From Bacteroidales bacterium (GTDB taxonomy: Bacteria; Bacteroidota; Bacteroidia; Bacteroidales; UBA1715): DNA of 16,289 bases. Below are positions 1 to 7,281 of this stretch, piece after piece (positions within the stretch are counted from its first letter, which is position 1; each line of letters starts with the position of its first letter). Position numbers and translations under genes: made by a program. The stretch is from NCBI GenBank assembly GCA_017618935.1, contig JAFZTG010000151.1:1-16289 (forward strand), read 5' to 3'. The notes below the pieces were generated by a model that saw only the letters and a list, made by a program, of their open reading frames with translations, ran no database searches and was not told where the DNA came from.

Positions 1-44
1 GAAATCCCATTGTATTTTAATTTTATTCTTAATTCTATAAATAT

Positions 45-68
45 GTGGCTTCGACAAGCTCAACCACC
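45..68. repeat. Short palindromic intergenic repeat (GAGCTTGTCGAAG type)
   Basis: A 24-nt imperfect palindrome with GTGG at one end and CCAC at the other, around a core reading TTGAGCTTGTCGAAG on the - strand. Cores of this kind are a common dispersed intergenic palindrome in bacterial genomes; that statement is from memory, not a search. It sits in very AT-rich DNA made of TTAA/AATT-type words (69-112). If the - strand attenuator reads through, this element would be in the 5' leader of the operon off the left edge. Confidence 0.5.
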
Positions 69-126
69 TTAATTATTAACTATTAATTCTTAACTCTTAA
101 TTTTTAATTATCGCTGATATTCTTTC

Positions 127-164
127 AAAAAAAAAGCACCAAACTCTTGAAGAATGGTGCTTTT
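127..164 (-). terminator. Intrinsic terminator of the leader (attenuator hairpin 3:4)
   Basis: On the - strand AAAAGCACCA (164-155) pairs perfectly with TGGTGCTTTT (141-132) around a 13-nt loop. A run of nine T's follows (135-127). No gene on the - strand ends here other than the short leader ORF, so its likely job is to terminate the leader transcript. It could also act weakly on the + strand, where the T-run is only four long. Confidence 0.8.
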
Positions 165-190
165 ATATCGAAATAGTCAAACACCATTCA

Positions 191-238
191 TTACTGAATG
201 ACATCCACGACTACCACAAATACTGTTTCTAAAATCAT
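191..238 (-). CDS. Val/Ile/Leu-rich leader peptide of the attenuator
   Basis: A 15-codon ORF, MILETVFVVVVDVIQ, ending in TAA. Six residues are Val (codons at 223-221, 217-206 and 202-200), two are Ile and one is Leu, so nine of fifteen are branched-chain. It starts about 12 nt after the expected transcription start from the -7 box at 257-264, and its stop codon lies inside hairpin 1:2 of the attenuator, one base before the antiterminator strand. That placement is what a regulatory leader peptide needs. There is no visible Shine-Dalgarno, as is usual in Bacteroidota. The peptide itself probably has no function beyond sensing charged Val/Ile/Leu tRNA. Confidence 0.7.
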   Translation of the reverse strand: MILETVFVVVVDVIQ

Positions 239-256
239 ATCGTTGTTTTACGTGTG

Positions 257-264
257 CAAATATA
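257..264 (-). promoter_or_regulatory. -7 box TATATTTG for the leader transcript
   Basis: Perfect match to the Bacteroidota -7 consensus TAnnTTTG on the - strand, followed by CA. Transcription would start near 250, a dozen bases before the leader ATG. I see no good TTTG -33 element at the usual spacing. Confidence 0.6.
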
Positions 265-348
265 ATAATTTTTTTGAAAACGTGCTATAAAATGGTAATG
301 TTTGCAAAATGTGATTCAATATTTTTCACATCTTCCTATTCTTTTTCC

Positions 349-357
349 TATCTTTAC
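349..357 (+). promoter_or_regulatory. -7 box TATCTTTAC for the peroxidase gene
   Basis: TATCTTTAC differs from TAnnTTTG only at the last consensus base. The same nonamer precedes miaB (9771) and a lipoprotein gene (12368). It would start transcription near 363, just upstream of the GTG at 379, which supports that start over the upstream ATG at 274. Confidence 0.5.
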
Positions 358-378
358 CTTGTAATCAAAACGATAAGG

Positions 379-1572
379 GTGAAAACAAAATATTGCAGGA
401 TAGGTTTGTTGCTTATGGGTGTTGGCATATATGTCGGCGTTGTGGCGTACATTATGACACCAAAGGAGAAGCGACAGACGCCTACGCCATATACGTTTCC
501 CGTATCGTATGCGTTGGACAATATGAACATTCCTGCCGATAATCCTATGACGGTGGAAGGCGTGGAGTTGGGGCGACATCTGTTTTACGATGGACGATTG
601 GCTGGAAGGACTCACAAGGATAGTCTTATGTCGTGTGCGACGTGCCACAAACAGGCTCATTCGTTTGAATGTGGCATAAATCACCCGAAATATAAGGCTG
701 GCAAGACTTTTGGAATGACGGGAATCCCGACGCCACACACTATGATGCCGTTGATTAACCTTGCGTGGATTAACGAAGGCTATATGTGGAACGGATTTGT
801 CAATTCTAAGAATGAAAAACGTGGTGGTAAATATGGCGTTCCCGAACGAGAGGAATTTCACTATAAAAACATAGAATCGTTTGTATGGATGATGATTGTA
901 GCTCCGCACGAGGGCAACGGCTCCATAGAGAAATCGGTGGAACTGATTCGGAGCGATTCGCTCTATCCGCCGATGTTCAAAAAAGCGTTTGGAACGGAGG
1001 AAATTACCATTGACAGGATGGGAAAAGCCGTGGCGCAATTTGTCCGTTCTTTGGTGTCGTTCAACTCTAAGTTCGATCAATTTATGCGTGGAGAATATCA
1101 ACTGACGGAAACGGAGCGACGAGGATTTTTTTTGTTCTCCACCGAGAGCGGCGACTGCTTTCATTGCCATGGTTCGCCAGCGTTGCCACTGTGGACGACC
1201 AATTTATTCATGAATAATGCGAAGGACATTGATTTTATAGACAAAAATGACCATTCGTCAGTGTCGAAAAATCCTGCCGACAAAGGTAAATATAGGGTTC
1301 CGACGTTACGCAATGTGGAATATACCGCTCCGTATATGCACGATGGACGATTTGCCACGTTGGACGAAGTTTTGGAGTTCTACAACTCTGGTTTGAAACG
1401 TTCTCCGTACGTTGACCCTCTGATGATAGGAGTGAATCATGGAGGAATGCATTTGTCTCAACAAGAATTGCAAGATTTGAAGGCGTTTTTGCTTACCTTG
1501 TCCGACACAAGTTTTCTTACAAATCCTGCTTATTCAAATCCTCGACCTAACGATGAATTTTTTATACAATAA
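379..1572 (+). CDS. Di-haem cytochrome c peroxidase (CcpA/MauG family)
   Basis: Two c-type haem sites are visible: CATCH at residues 86-90 and CFHCH at 260-264. The C-terminal RVPTLRNVEYTAPYMHDGRF stretch is typical of bacterial di-haem peroxidases, which reduce H2O2 with electrons from small cytochromes or quinol-linked carriers in the periplasm. The length, 397 aa, fits the family. I chose the GTG at 379 because the next residues (KTKYCR then a hydrophobic run of about 20) form a proper membrane anchor or signal peptide, and because the putative -7 box lies at 349. The open frame extends up to an ATG at 274, but that would add 35 residues from DNA carrying both promoters. An ATG at 415 is a second alternative, but it loses the positive n-region. 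The next gene starts 2 nt after the stop, so the two are co-transcribed. Confidence 0.85.
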   Translation: MKTKYCRIGLLLMGVGIYVGVVAYIMTPKEKRQTPTPYTFPVSYALDNMNIPADNPMTVEGVELGRHLFYDGRLAGRTHKDSLMSCATCHKQAHSFECGINHPKYKAGKTFGMTGIPTPHTMMPLINLAWINEGYMWNGFVNSKNEKRGGKYGVPEREEFHYKNIESFVWMMIVAPHEGNGSIEKSVELIRSDSLYPPMFKKAFGTEEITIDRMGKAVAQFVRSLVSFNSKFDQFMRGEYQLTETERRGFFLFSTESGDCFHCHGSPALPLWTTNLFMNNAKDIDFIDKNDHSSVSKNPADKGKYRVPTLRNVEYTAPYMHDGRFATLDEVLEFYNSGLKRSPYVDPLMIGVNHGGMHLSQQELQDLKAFLLTLSDTSFLTNPAYSNPRPNDEFFIQ

Positions 1573-1574
1573 CT

Positions 1575-2828
1575 ATGGGAAAAAAAGTATTACAATCTGT
1601 CTTGTGTAATGACGTAATCAGCGATATCGTGATTGACGGAAATCGATTTTCCGAAATTGTGCCGTCGGTGCAAGGTAAACAATATGATAATGCTGAAATA
1701 ATTGATTGTAGCGGTTTGGCGATTCTTCCGGCTTTTTATAATGCACACACGCACGCGGCAATGACGCTGATGCGTGGCTATGCCGACGACACGCCGTTGT
1801 TTGAGTGGCTCAACGACTATATTTGGCCGTTGGAGGCGAAATTGACTGCAAAAGACATTGAGATTGGTAGTCGTCTTGCCGTGCTTGAAATGATAAAGTC
1901 GGGGACGGTGTTTTTTTCCGATATGTATTGGCACCGTGAGGAAACAATGAAAGTTGTGGAAGAAATGGGAATCCGTGCTGCCATTGGCGTTACCATCTCC
2001 GATGTGCTGACAAGTCCGAAAGGCTTGGAAGAGAATTTTTCATTTCTGAAGCAACACAAAGGCGAGTCGGAACGAGTGAAATTGGTTGTGATGCCTCATG
2101 CCATTTATACCAATAGTGACGAATGTTTTCAGCGATGCATAACGATTGCAAAAGGAGAGGGCTATGTGTTGCATACGCATTTGTCGGAAACAAGCAAAGA
2201 GGTAAATGATTGTTTACTGCAATATAAATGCACTCCTGTGGAGTTGATGGAGAAATGGGGTGCTTTGTCATCAAATTTCGTCGCTGCTCATTGCGTACAT
2301 TTTAGCGAAAAAGACAAGAAAATATTTTCTCAGTCTGGTGCGATGGCTGTCGTGAATCCTTGTTCAAACTTGAAATTGGGTAGTGGAATTCCTAATATAG
2401 TGAGTTTGTTAAAACATAACATCATGGTTGCGTTGGGAACCGACGGCGCTTCGTCGAACAATAACCTTGATATGCGCGAGGAGATGAAGATGGCGGGCTT
2501 GCTTACAAAGGCGAATGACGCGAATGTGATAGTGTCGAAAAATGACATATTGAAACTTGCGACAGAAAATGGCGCAAAAGCATACGGATTGCAGCATGTC
2601 GGCAGAATAGAGGAAGGATGGCTTGCCGATTGTATTTTGATTCGTATGGACAATGAACGGATGGTTCCCTGTCACGACATTGTGAGCAACTGGATTTATG
2701 GTGCCGATTCTCGTGCTATCGATTCTGTGATGTGTAACGGCACATTTGTTATGCGAAATGGTCACGTTGATGGCGAAGACGACATCATTGCCGAAGCCGT
2801 TGCGTGTGCAAAACGATTATGTTCGTAG
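1575..2828 (+). CDS. mtaD: Amidohydrolase, 5'-methylthioadenosine/S-adenosylhomocysteine deaminase type
   Basis: A 417-aa metal-dependent hydrolase of the amidohydrolase superfamily. NAHTHAAMTLMRGYADD (residues 56-72) gives the HxH metal ligands H58 and H60. VLHTHLSE gives H202, AAHC gives H239 and LGTDGASSNNNLDM gives D290. This set and the W-L-x-x-x-I-W-P-L-E segment near residue 78 are characteristic of the MTA/SAH deaminase and TrzN/AtzA-like group, which deaminates adenosyl-type purines in the cytosol. Nucleosides such as MTA or SAH are the likely substrates; the exact one cannot be read from the sequence. The gene begins 2 nt after the cytochrome c peroxidase stop and ends before a strong terminator, so it is the last gene of a two-gene unit. 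The functional link between the two products is not obvious. Confidence 0.85.
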   Translation: MGKKVLQSVLCNDVISDIVIDGNRFSEIVPSVQGKQYDNAEIIDCSGLAILPAFYNAHTHAAMTLMRGYADDTPLFEWLNDYIWPLEAKLTAKDIEIGSRLAVLEMIKSGTVFFSDMYWHREETMKVVEEMGIRAAIGVTISDVLTSPKGLEENFSFLKQHKGESERVKLVVMPHAIYTNSDECFQRCITIAKGEGYVLHTHLSETSKEVNDCLLQYKCTPVELMEKWGALSSNFVAAHCVHFSEKDKKIFSQSGAMAVVNPCSNLKLGSGIPNIVSLLKHNIMVALGTDGASSNNNLDMREEMKMAGLLTKANDANVIVSKNDILKLATENGAKAYGLQHVGRIEEGWLADCILIRMDNERMVPCHDIVSNWIYGADSRAIDSVMCNGTFVMRNGHVDGEDDIIAEAVACAKRLCS

Positions 2829-2851
2829 TGATTAAGAAGAACAGTTACGAC

Positions 2852-2891
2852 AAAAAAAATCCCGACTGGAAAACCAATCGGGATTTTTTTT
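2852..2891. terminator. Bidirectional intrinsic terminator
   Basis: AAAAAAAATCCCGA (2852-2865) pairs perfectly over 14 bp with TCGGGATTTTTTTT (2878-2891); TGG/CCA in the loop can add pairs. It lies between the convergent deaminase (+) and FISUMP lipoprotein (-) genes and has T-tracts for both strands. Confidence 0.93.
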
Positions 2892-2906
2892 GTATGCAAA
2901 TTTCTA

Positions 2907-3707
2907 TTATTGAATTTGTGCTTCTAAAGAATCGGCAATTGCGTTGGCAATCGTATCAGCCGTGCATTCAACTGCTTTTGGCTCTGGAGTAGAGTAGGTG
3001 TTAGCAGCATCGTATTTGCGAACACAACGAACGCTCAAACCAGTCGTTCTGCCAATGTGGCTCTTGTTTAAGCCCACATATTTCTGCGATTCTGTGCTGA
3101 TGTTTTTCATATACACATACATGGCATTTGCCTCGTTGTGAGGGGAATTTGTCCACCACAAGCCAAGATTTCCTTCTTCGTAGAATTTGCCGTTTCTTTC
3201 ACGGAAACCTGCCGCCTTGGCTGAAAAACTCGTGTTGTCCCATCCGATAGTGGTAGGAACTTTGTCCCAACCTGTTGAATCTACTATGCCTGCGTATGTT
3301 GCAGCCAATTGCAACCATTCTACAGAATCGGTAGGAATGTACCAACCTTCGGGACAAGGATTTGCCTGAACGGCAGCATAGTTGTACAACACTTCTGCAC
3401 CGTCTTCATTATTATATGTAGCGTAGGCAGGTTCTGTTGTATTTGCCCAGTCTTCTTCGGCGGTTACATTTGCTATTGCTGTTCCGTCAGCCAATTTAGT
3501 CGTTTTCAGGTTTGATGCAAACCATTCGTAGTCACCAATTTTCACTACTTTATATTGGTTTCCGTCAACGTCTTGTACGGTGCTTACCACATCGTCGGCT
3601 GACGCCTGCGGACAACGGTTGTAGTTTGCTTCGGTCTTTTCCTCGCTACAAGCAAAGAAGAAGGCGAGAGATGATGCTATTAAAATTACTTTTTTCATAA
3701 TGCTCAT
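2907..3707 (-). CDS. FISUMP-domain lipoprotein
   Basis: A 266-aa exported lipoprotein. MKKVILIAS starts at residue 4, a hydrophobic core follows, and FFAC places the lipidated Cys at residue 20. Residues about 44-230 match the pattern of the Fibrobacter succinogenes major paralogous (FISUMP) domain: VQDVDGNQYKVVKIGDYEWF near the start, NPCPEGWYIPTDSVEW in the middle, LWWTNSP and LSVRCVRK at the end. These domains are frequent in cell-surface proteins of Bacteroidota and Fibrobacterota; no enzymatic activity is established. The ATG at 3707 overlaps the symporter stop by one base (TAATG), which suggests translational coupling. The ATG at 3698 (MKKV...) is an equally good lipoprotein start. A C-terminal tail of about 35 residues follows the domain. 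Confidence 0.85.
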   Translation of the reverse strand: MSIMKKVILIASSLAFFFACSEEKTEANYNRCPQASADDVVSTVQDVDGNQYKVVKIGDYEWFASNLKTTKLADGTAIANVTAEEDWANTTEPAYATYNNEDGAEVLYNYAAVQANPCPEGWYIPTDSVEWLQLAATYAGIVDSTGWDKVPTTIGWDNTSFSAKAAGFRERNGKFYEEGNLGLWWTNSPHNEANAMYVYMKNISTESQKYVGLNKSHIGRTTGLSVRCVRKYDAANTYSTPEPKAVECTADTIANAIADSLEAQIQ

Positions 3708-5230
3708 TAATTGTTAGATTCAACTGAAGCAGCTTTTGCAGCAGCTCTTTCACGTAATTTTTCTTGAATTTCTTGAACTTTCTCTTTAGAAAGTGGGTAT
3801 TTCCAAATCAAAACGATGGTAAGCAACATCGAAACGGTTGGAATCCACACATACATTTCGCGGATCAAGTTCAAATCGCTCACTGAAATGATTGGGTTTG
3901 CACCGTCAATACCAACAAGTACAAGAACGTAACCAGCGATGATTGACACTAATGCGATAGCCAATTTAATCAAGAAACCGGAAACAGCGGTGAACATACC
4001 TTCACGACGGCTTCCGTGTTCGTATTCGTCGTAGTCGCAGATGTCGGCTGTGAACGAACCAATCAACGGCCAGCACATTGCCAATCCCATGTTGATGATT
4101 ACTGGTGGAAATACTGCCAAGAATGGAGCAGAAGGAGTAAACAAGAACCAGCTTGATACATATCCGAGAATTGCAACGGTAGAACCGAGAATCAACAACG
4201 TACGTTTGTCGAAGAATTTTGCAATTCGGTTAACGATGATTACCATTAAAATTTGTGTTGCTGGTTGCAAGATAGCAGTGTAAACACCGATATGGCCAGC
4301 CAACTCTTTGTGCGTAACGAATGATTCTTCGAATGTGAATGTGAATGGGTGACGCCATGTCCAGTTGAAGATGCTGTGCATACCGTCGGAACAAACGTGA
4401 TACATTGAAATGTAGCCAAGCAAAGGCAACATGAAGAACAATGCCACATATACGAAGAACAAAGAACCCATCAACAAAAGGAATGGTTTCGATTTGAACG
4501 TAACCACCAATGAAGGCCAGAACGGGTCTTTCTTTTGTGCCTGAGTACGTTCCATGTTCTTTTCCTTACAGAAAATAGCAGGAATCACACCAAAGATAAT
4601 GATTAAGATACCGACAATGATACCAAGTTTACGAGCACCGTCAACTTCATTACCGCTACCTTTCATGAAATCCAACTGACAGATAAGATATGCGGAACCG
4701 ATAAGAATACCGATAACGTACGAGAATATTGACTTGTACGTTTGCAGCTTCGTTCGTTCCGTGTAATCCTCCTCAAGTTCCAGACCGAGGGCTCCGTACG
4801 GCATTTGCCAGATTGCCATCACAATGTAGAACAACGATACAATCGTGATGAAATATACCGTCTGCATAAGTCCTGGTGTACGAGGCGTAAACCAGATTGC
4901 AATAAACGTCAGTGCAAGAATGAACGCACCGAAGAATATCCAAGGACGACGACGGCCCCATTTAGAACGGGTGTTGTCACTCAAGTTTCCGAAGAATGTG
5001 TCGGAAAAACCTTCAATGAATTTTGAAGCACTTGTTGCGATACTAATCACAACAGGGCTTACACCCATACCAATTTGGAAAATGTTGAAACTTAATGATG
5101 GGAAGACGTTCATCGCAAGGTTTTCTGCGAAACCTCCACTTGCCCATGCTAATTTTTCGCCTCCCGAAGACATTGACTTTGAGGTCTTTGCCGCAGAAGT
5201 ACTTGAATTTTGATTTTCTGTATTATCCAT
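3707..5230 (-). CDS. GPH-family sugar:cation symporter (MFS)
   Basis: A 507-aa polytopic membrane protein with about twelve hydrophobic segments. The family signature is clear: D77 in GFSDTFFGNLSDNTRSKWG, then RRRPW (residues 93-97), followed by QMPYGALGLELEEDYTERT (142-160). This matches the glycoside-pentoside-hexuronide:cation symporters (MelB-like), which import sugars or glycosides across the inner membrane with Na+ or H+. The N-terminal 24 residues are polar and Ser/Thr-rich. A good -7 box lies 30 bp upstream, and the FISUMP lipoprotein gene follows with a TAATG overlap, so the two probably form an operon. No glycosidase or SusCD genes are nearby, so the substrate cannot be guessed. Confidence 0.9.
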   Translation of the reverse strand: MDNTENQNSSTSAAKTSKSMSSGGEKLAWASGGFAENLAMNVFPSLSFNIFQIGMGVSPVVISIATSASKFIEGFSDTFFGNLSDNTRSKWGRRRPWIFFGAFILALTFIAIWFTPRTPGLMQTVYFITIVSLFYIVMAIWQMPYGALGLELEEDYTERTKLQTYKSIFSYVIGILIGSAYLICQLDFMKGSGNEVDGARKLGIIVGILIIIFGVIPAIFCKEKNMERTQAQKKDPFWPSLVVTFKSKPFLLLMGSLFFVYVALFFMLPLLGYISMYHVCSDGMHSIFNWTWRHPFTFTFEESFVTHKELAGHIGVYTAILQPATQILMVIIVNRIAKFFDKRTLLILGSTVAILGYVSSWFLFTPSAPFLAVFPPVIINMGLAMCWPLIGSFTADICDYDEYEHGSRREGMFTAVSGFLIKLAIALVSIIAGYVLVLVGIDGANPIISVSDLNLIREMYVWIPTVSMLLTIVLIWKYPLSKEKVQEIQEKLRERAAAKAASVESNN

Positions 5231-5260
5231 AAAAAGAAAATTATTTTATTTAGTTTGATG

Positions 5261-5268
5261 CAAAGGTA
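5261..5268 (-). promoter_or_regulatory. -7 box TACCTTTG for the symporter operon
   Basis: Perfect TAnnTTTG on the - strand followed by CA, with a predicted start near 5253 and a leader of about 23 nt to the ATG at 5230. The -33 region is weak. It lies in the 110-bp gap after pheS, where I see no terminator, so some read-through from pheS is possible. Confidence 0.65.
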
Positions 5269-5340
5269 CAAAAAATCTTACTCAAACCATAGGTTTGCGT
5301 TAATAAAATGAGGGTGTTTGCAAAAAAATGTTAATCTTTT

Positions 5341-6366
5341 TTATTTTGCCGACTCAAATTGTTTCAAGAAACGTGTGTCGTTTTTGAAGAATAAACGAAT
5401 ATCTTTTACTTGATATTTCAGCATTGCAATACGTTCAACGCCCATACCGAATGCGAATCCGGTGTATTTGTCAGCGTCGATGTCGCAGTTTTTCAAAACG
5501 TTGGGGTCAACCATGCCGCAACCCAAAATTTCCAACCAGCCAGTTCCTTTACAAACAGGACAACCTTTTCCGCCACAAATAGAACATGAAATATCCATTT
5601 CGGCAGATGGTTCGGTAAATGGGAAATATGACGGACGCAAACGAATCTGCGTATCGTTGCCGAACATTTCTTTTGCAAAGTAGAGTAGCGTTTGTTTCAA
5701 ATCGGCAAACGAAACATTGGTGTCAACGTATAAACCTTCTACTTGGTGGAAAATACAGTGTGCACGAGCCGAAATTGCCTCGTTTCTGAATACTCGACCA
5801 GGGAAAATGGAACGGATAGGCGGTTGCGTTTGTTCCATCACACGGCTTTGTACCGACGATGTATGCGTACGCAACAGAATATCAGGGTTTTTCTCGATGA
5901 AAAACGTGTCCTGCATATCGCGGGCAGGATGTTCGGGTGGAAAGTTCAATGCCGAGAACACATGCCAGTCGTCTTCCACTTCGGGACCTTCCTCAACGGT
6001 GAATCCTATACGTGAGAAAATGTCTATAATCTCGTTACGAACAATCGAAAGCGGGTGGTGACTACCCAATTGGATAGGCTTGTTTGGCAATGTTAAGTCC
6101 ACATTTGTAAATGTGTCGTCGTCGCTTTCAGACAAAGTGTTTTGAAGATTCTCGAATTTTGCCTGAACAGTCTGTTTCAGTGCGTTGATTTTCTGCCCAA
6201 GTTCCTTTTTCTGTTCGTTGGGAACAGTGCGAAATTCATCAAAAACTTTATTTAACTCACCTTTTTTCGATAGGAATTTCAAACGAAATTCTTCAACTTG
6301 TTCTTTGTTTTCTGCCTTGAAATCCTCAACATCTTTAAGGATTTGATTTATAATCTGTTGCAACAT
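5341..6366 (-). CDS. pheS: Phenylalanyl-tRNA synthetase alpha subunit
   Basis: A 341-aa class II aminoacyl-tRNA synthetase catalytic subunit that charges tRNA-Phe as part of the cytosolic alpha2beta2 enzyme. The N-terminal coiled-coil region (about 1-80) precedes the catalytic core: [11 protein letters not shown] (103-113), [27 protein letters not shown] (130-155), the motif 2 region [20 protein letters not shown] (188-207) and the motif 3 region [14 protein letters not shown] (303-316). A Cys cluster (C261, C264, C269, C272) sits in the segment where many PheS proteins carry CxxC pairs. Length is standard. It begins 5 nt after the cyclophilin stop, so the two are co-transcribed. pheT is not in the window. 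Confidence 0.97.
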   Translation of the reverse strand: MLQQIINQILKDVEDFKAENKEQVEEFRLKFLSKKGELNKVFDEFRTVPNEQKKELGQKINALKQTVQAKFENLQNTLSESDDDTFTNVDLTLPNKPIQLGSHHPLSIVRNEIIDIFSRIGFTVEEGPEVEDDWHVFSALNFPPEHPARDMQDTFFIEKNPDILLRTHTSSVQSRVMEQTQPPIRSIFPGRVFRNEAISARAHCIFHQVEGLYVDTNVSFADLKQTLLYFAKEMFGNDTQIRLRPSYFPFTEPSAEMDISCSICGGKGCPVCKGTGWLEILGCGMVDPNVLKNCDIDADKYTGFAFGMGVERIAMLKYQVKDIRLFFKNDTRFLKQFESAK

Positions 6367-6371
6367 ATCTT

Positions 6372-7229
6372 TTATTTTTCAACTGATACTTTCGTAATTA
6401 TGACATCGTTAAGAGGACGATCATATCTGTCTTTCTTAACTTTTGCAATGGAATCGACAACTGTCAGACCGTCAATTACTTCGCCAAAAACGGTGTAGTC
6501 CATGTCGAGGTGGGGCGTTCCGCCGATTGTGCTATAAATGTTCTTTTGTTCTTCGGTATAGGAAAGAGTCTGGATATTTGCCAACGAATCTTTATATAAT
6601 TCGCCAAAAGCGTTCCATTTCTCCATAAACTTCTGACGGTCACCAATTTGCTGTAACTGAATAAGTTCGTTCAGATGTTCCTTGTTTTCTGGTTTGTACA
6701 ATTGCGACTGAATATATTCAGCCTTGGCTTGTTCCGCTTTTTGAGCAGCCATGGCAGTCAATTGTTCTGCTGGAACAGTCTGACCAACAACGATATAGAA
6801 TTGTGAGCCAGAAGATTCTTTTTTAGGATTTTGAGGACCGCCAAGTCGAGCTGCGGCAACAGCACCTTTTTTATGGATAAGATTAGGATTAAATTCGGCG
6901 GGAATGGTATAACCTGGTCCGCCAGTTCCCAATTGCGTTCCTGCGGCGGCACCTTTTGATTTCGGGTCGCCTGCCTGAATCATAAAATTGTCAATCACAC
7001 GGTGAAACAACAAACTGTCGTAATAATGTTCTTCGGCCAACTTGATGAAATTGTCGCGATGAAGCGGCGTTTCGTTGTATAATTTTATTTTTATTGTACC
7101 ATAGTTCGTTTCAAACGTTACAATTGCATTTTCCATCTTCGGAGTTTTTTTGTTTTTTGTAGGCATGGCAAACGCTACAATTCCAACGAGTAGCAATGCT
7201 ATACCGATTTTGTAATATACTTTCATCAT
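6372..7229 (-). CDS. Cyclophilin-type peptidyl-prolyl cis-trans isomerase, exported or membrane-anchored
   Basis: A 285-aa protein with an N-terminal hydrophobic segment (residues 6-22) that fits a signal peptide or anchor, so the isomerase should act in the periplasm. Cyclophilin core motifs are present: [16 protein letters not shown] (73-88), [10 protein letters not shown] (104-113), [11 protein letters not shown] (139-149) and [12 protein letters not shown] (244-255). Residues about 150-235 form a charged, Lys/Gln/Glu-rich, probably helical insert in the middle of the domain; similar inserts are common in Bacteroidota cyclophilins. M1 and M2 are adjacent ATG codons; either may be used. The M16 peptidase gene is 52 nt upstream and pheS 5 nt downstream. 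Confidence 0.92.
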   Translation of the reverse strand: MMKVYYKIGIALLLVGIVAFAMPTKNKKTPKMENAIVTFETNYGTIKIKLYNETPLHRDNFIKLAEEHYYDSLLFHRVIDNFMIQAGDPKSKGAAAGTQLGTGGPGYTIPAEFNPNLIHKKGAVAAARLGGPQNPKKESSGSQFYIVVGQTVPAEQLTAMAAQKAEQAKAEYIQSQLYKPENKEHLNELIQLQQIGDRQKFMEKWNAFGELYKDSLANIQTLSYTEEQKNIYSTIGGTPHLDMDYTVFGEVIDGLTVVDSIAKVKKDRYDRPLNDVIITKVSVEK

Positions 7230-7237
7230 TTTTTTTG

Positions 7238-7245
7238 CAAAGTAA
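7238..7245 (-). promoter_or_regulatory. Possible -7 box for the cyclophilin-pheS unit
   Basis: TTACTTTG on the - strand, one mismatch to TAnnTTTG, followed by CA, only 8 bp before the ATG at 7229. Use of this box would give an almost leaderless transcript, perhaps starting at the second ATG (7226). The alternative is read-through from the M16 gene, as I see no terminator in the 52-bp gap. Confidence 0.3.
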
Positions 7246-7281
7246 AACTTTTTGTATGAAAAATTGAATTAAAGCAGTGAT

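Larger units (their letters stand above)
127..250 (-). promoter_or_regulatory. Candidate branched-chain amino-acid transcription attenuator
   Basis: Reading the - strand from a likely start near 250, three alternative pairings are visible. Hairpin 1:2 is CATTCA (200-195), loop GTAA, TGAATG (190-185), and spans the leader peptide stop codon. Pairing 2:3 joins GAATGGTGTTT (189-179) to AAGCACCATTC (162-152), 11 bp with one G-U, and is an antiterminator. Pairing 3:4 is the terminator stem at 164-132. 2:3 and 3:4 are mutually exclusive, as are 1:2 and 2:3. A ribosome stalled on the Val codons just upstream would leave strand 2 free to form the antiterminator; efficient translation to the stop would let the terminator form. 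This is the logic of the ilv/leu attenuators of Proteobacteria. The regulated gene lies left of the window; an ATG on the - strand at 10-8 could be its start but cannot be judged from three codons. Confidence 0.75.

Noticed and set aside
274..378. N-terminal extension of the peroxidase to the ATG at 274
   Set aside because: It would precede the -7 box at 349 and hide the signal anchor behind 35 unlikely residues; the GTG at 379 fits better.
316..1170. 284-aa open frame on the - strand opposite the peroxidase gene
   Set aside because: The + strand has haem motifs and a clear family match. The - strand product is rich in Arg/His with no domain, typical of a shadow frame.
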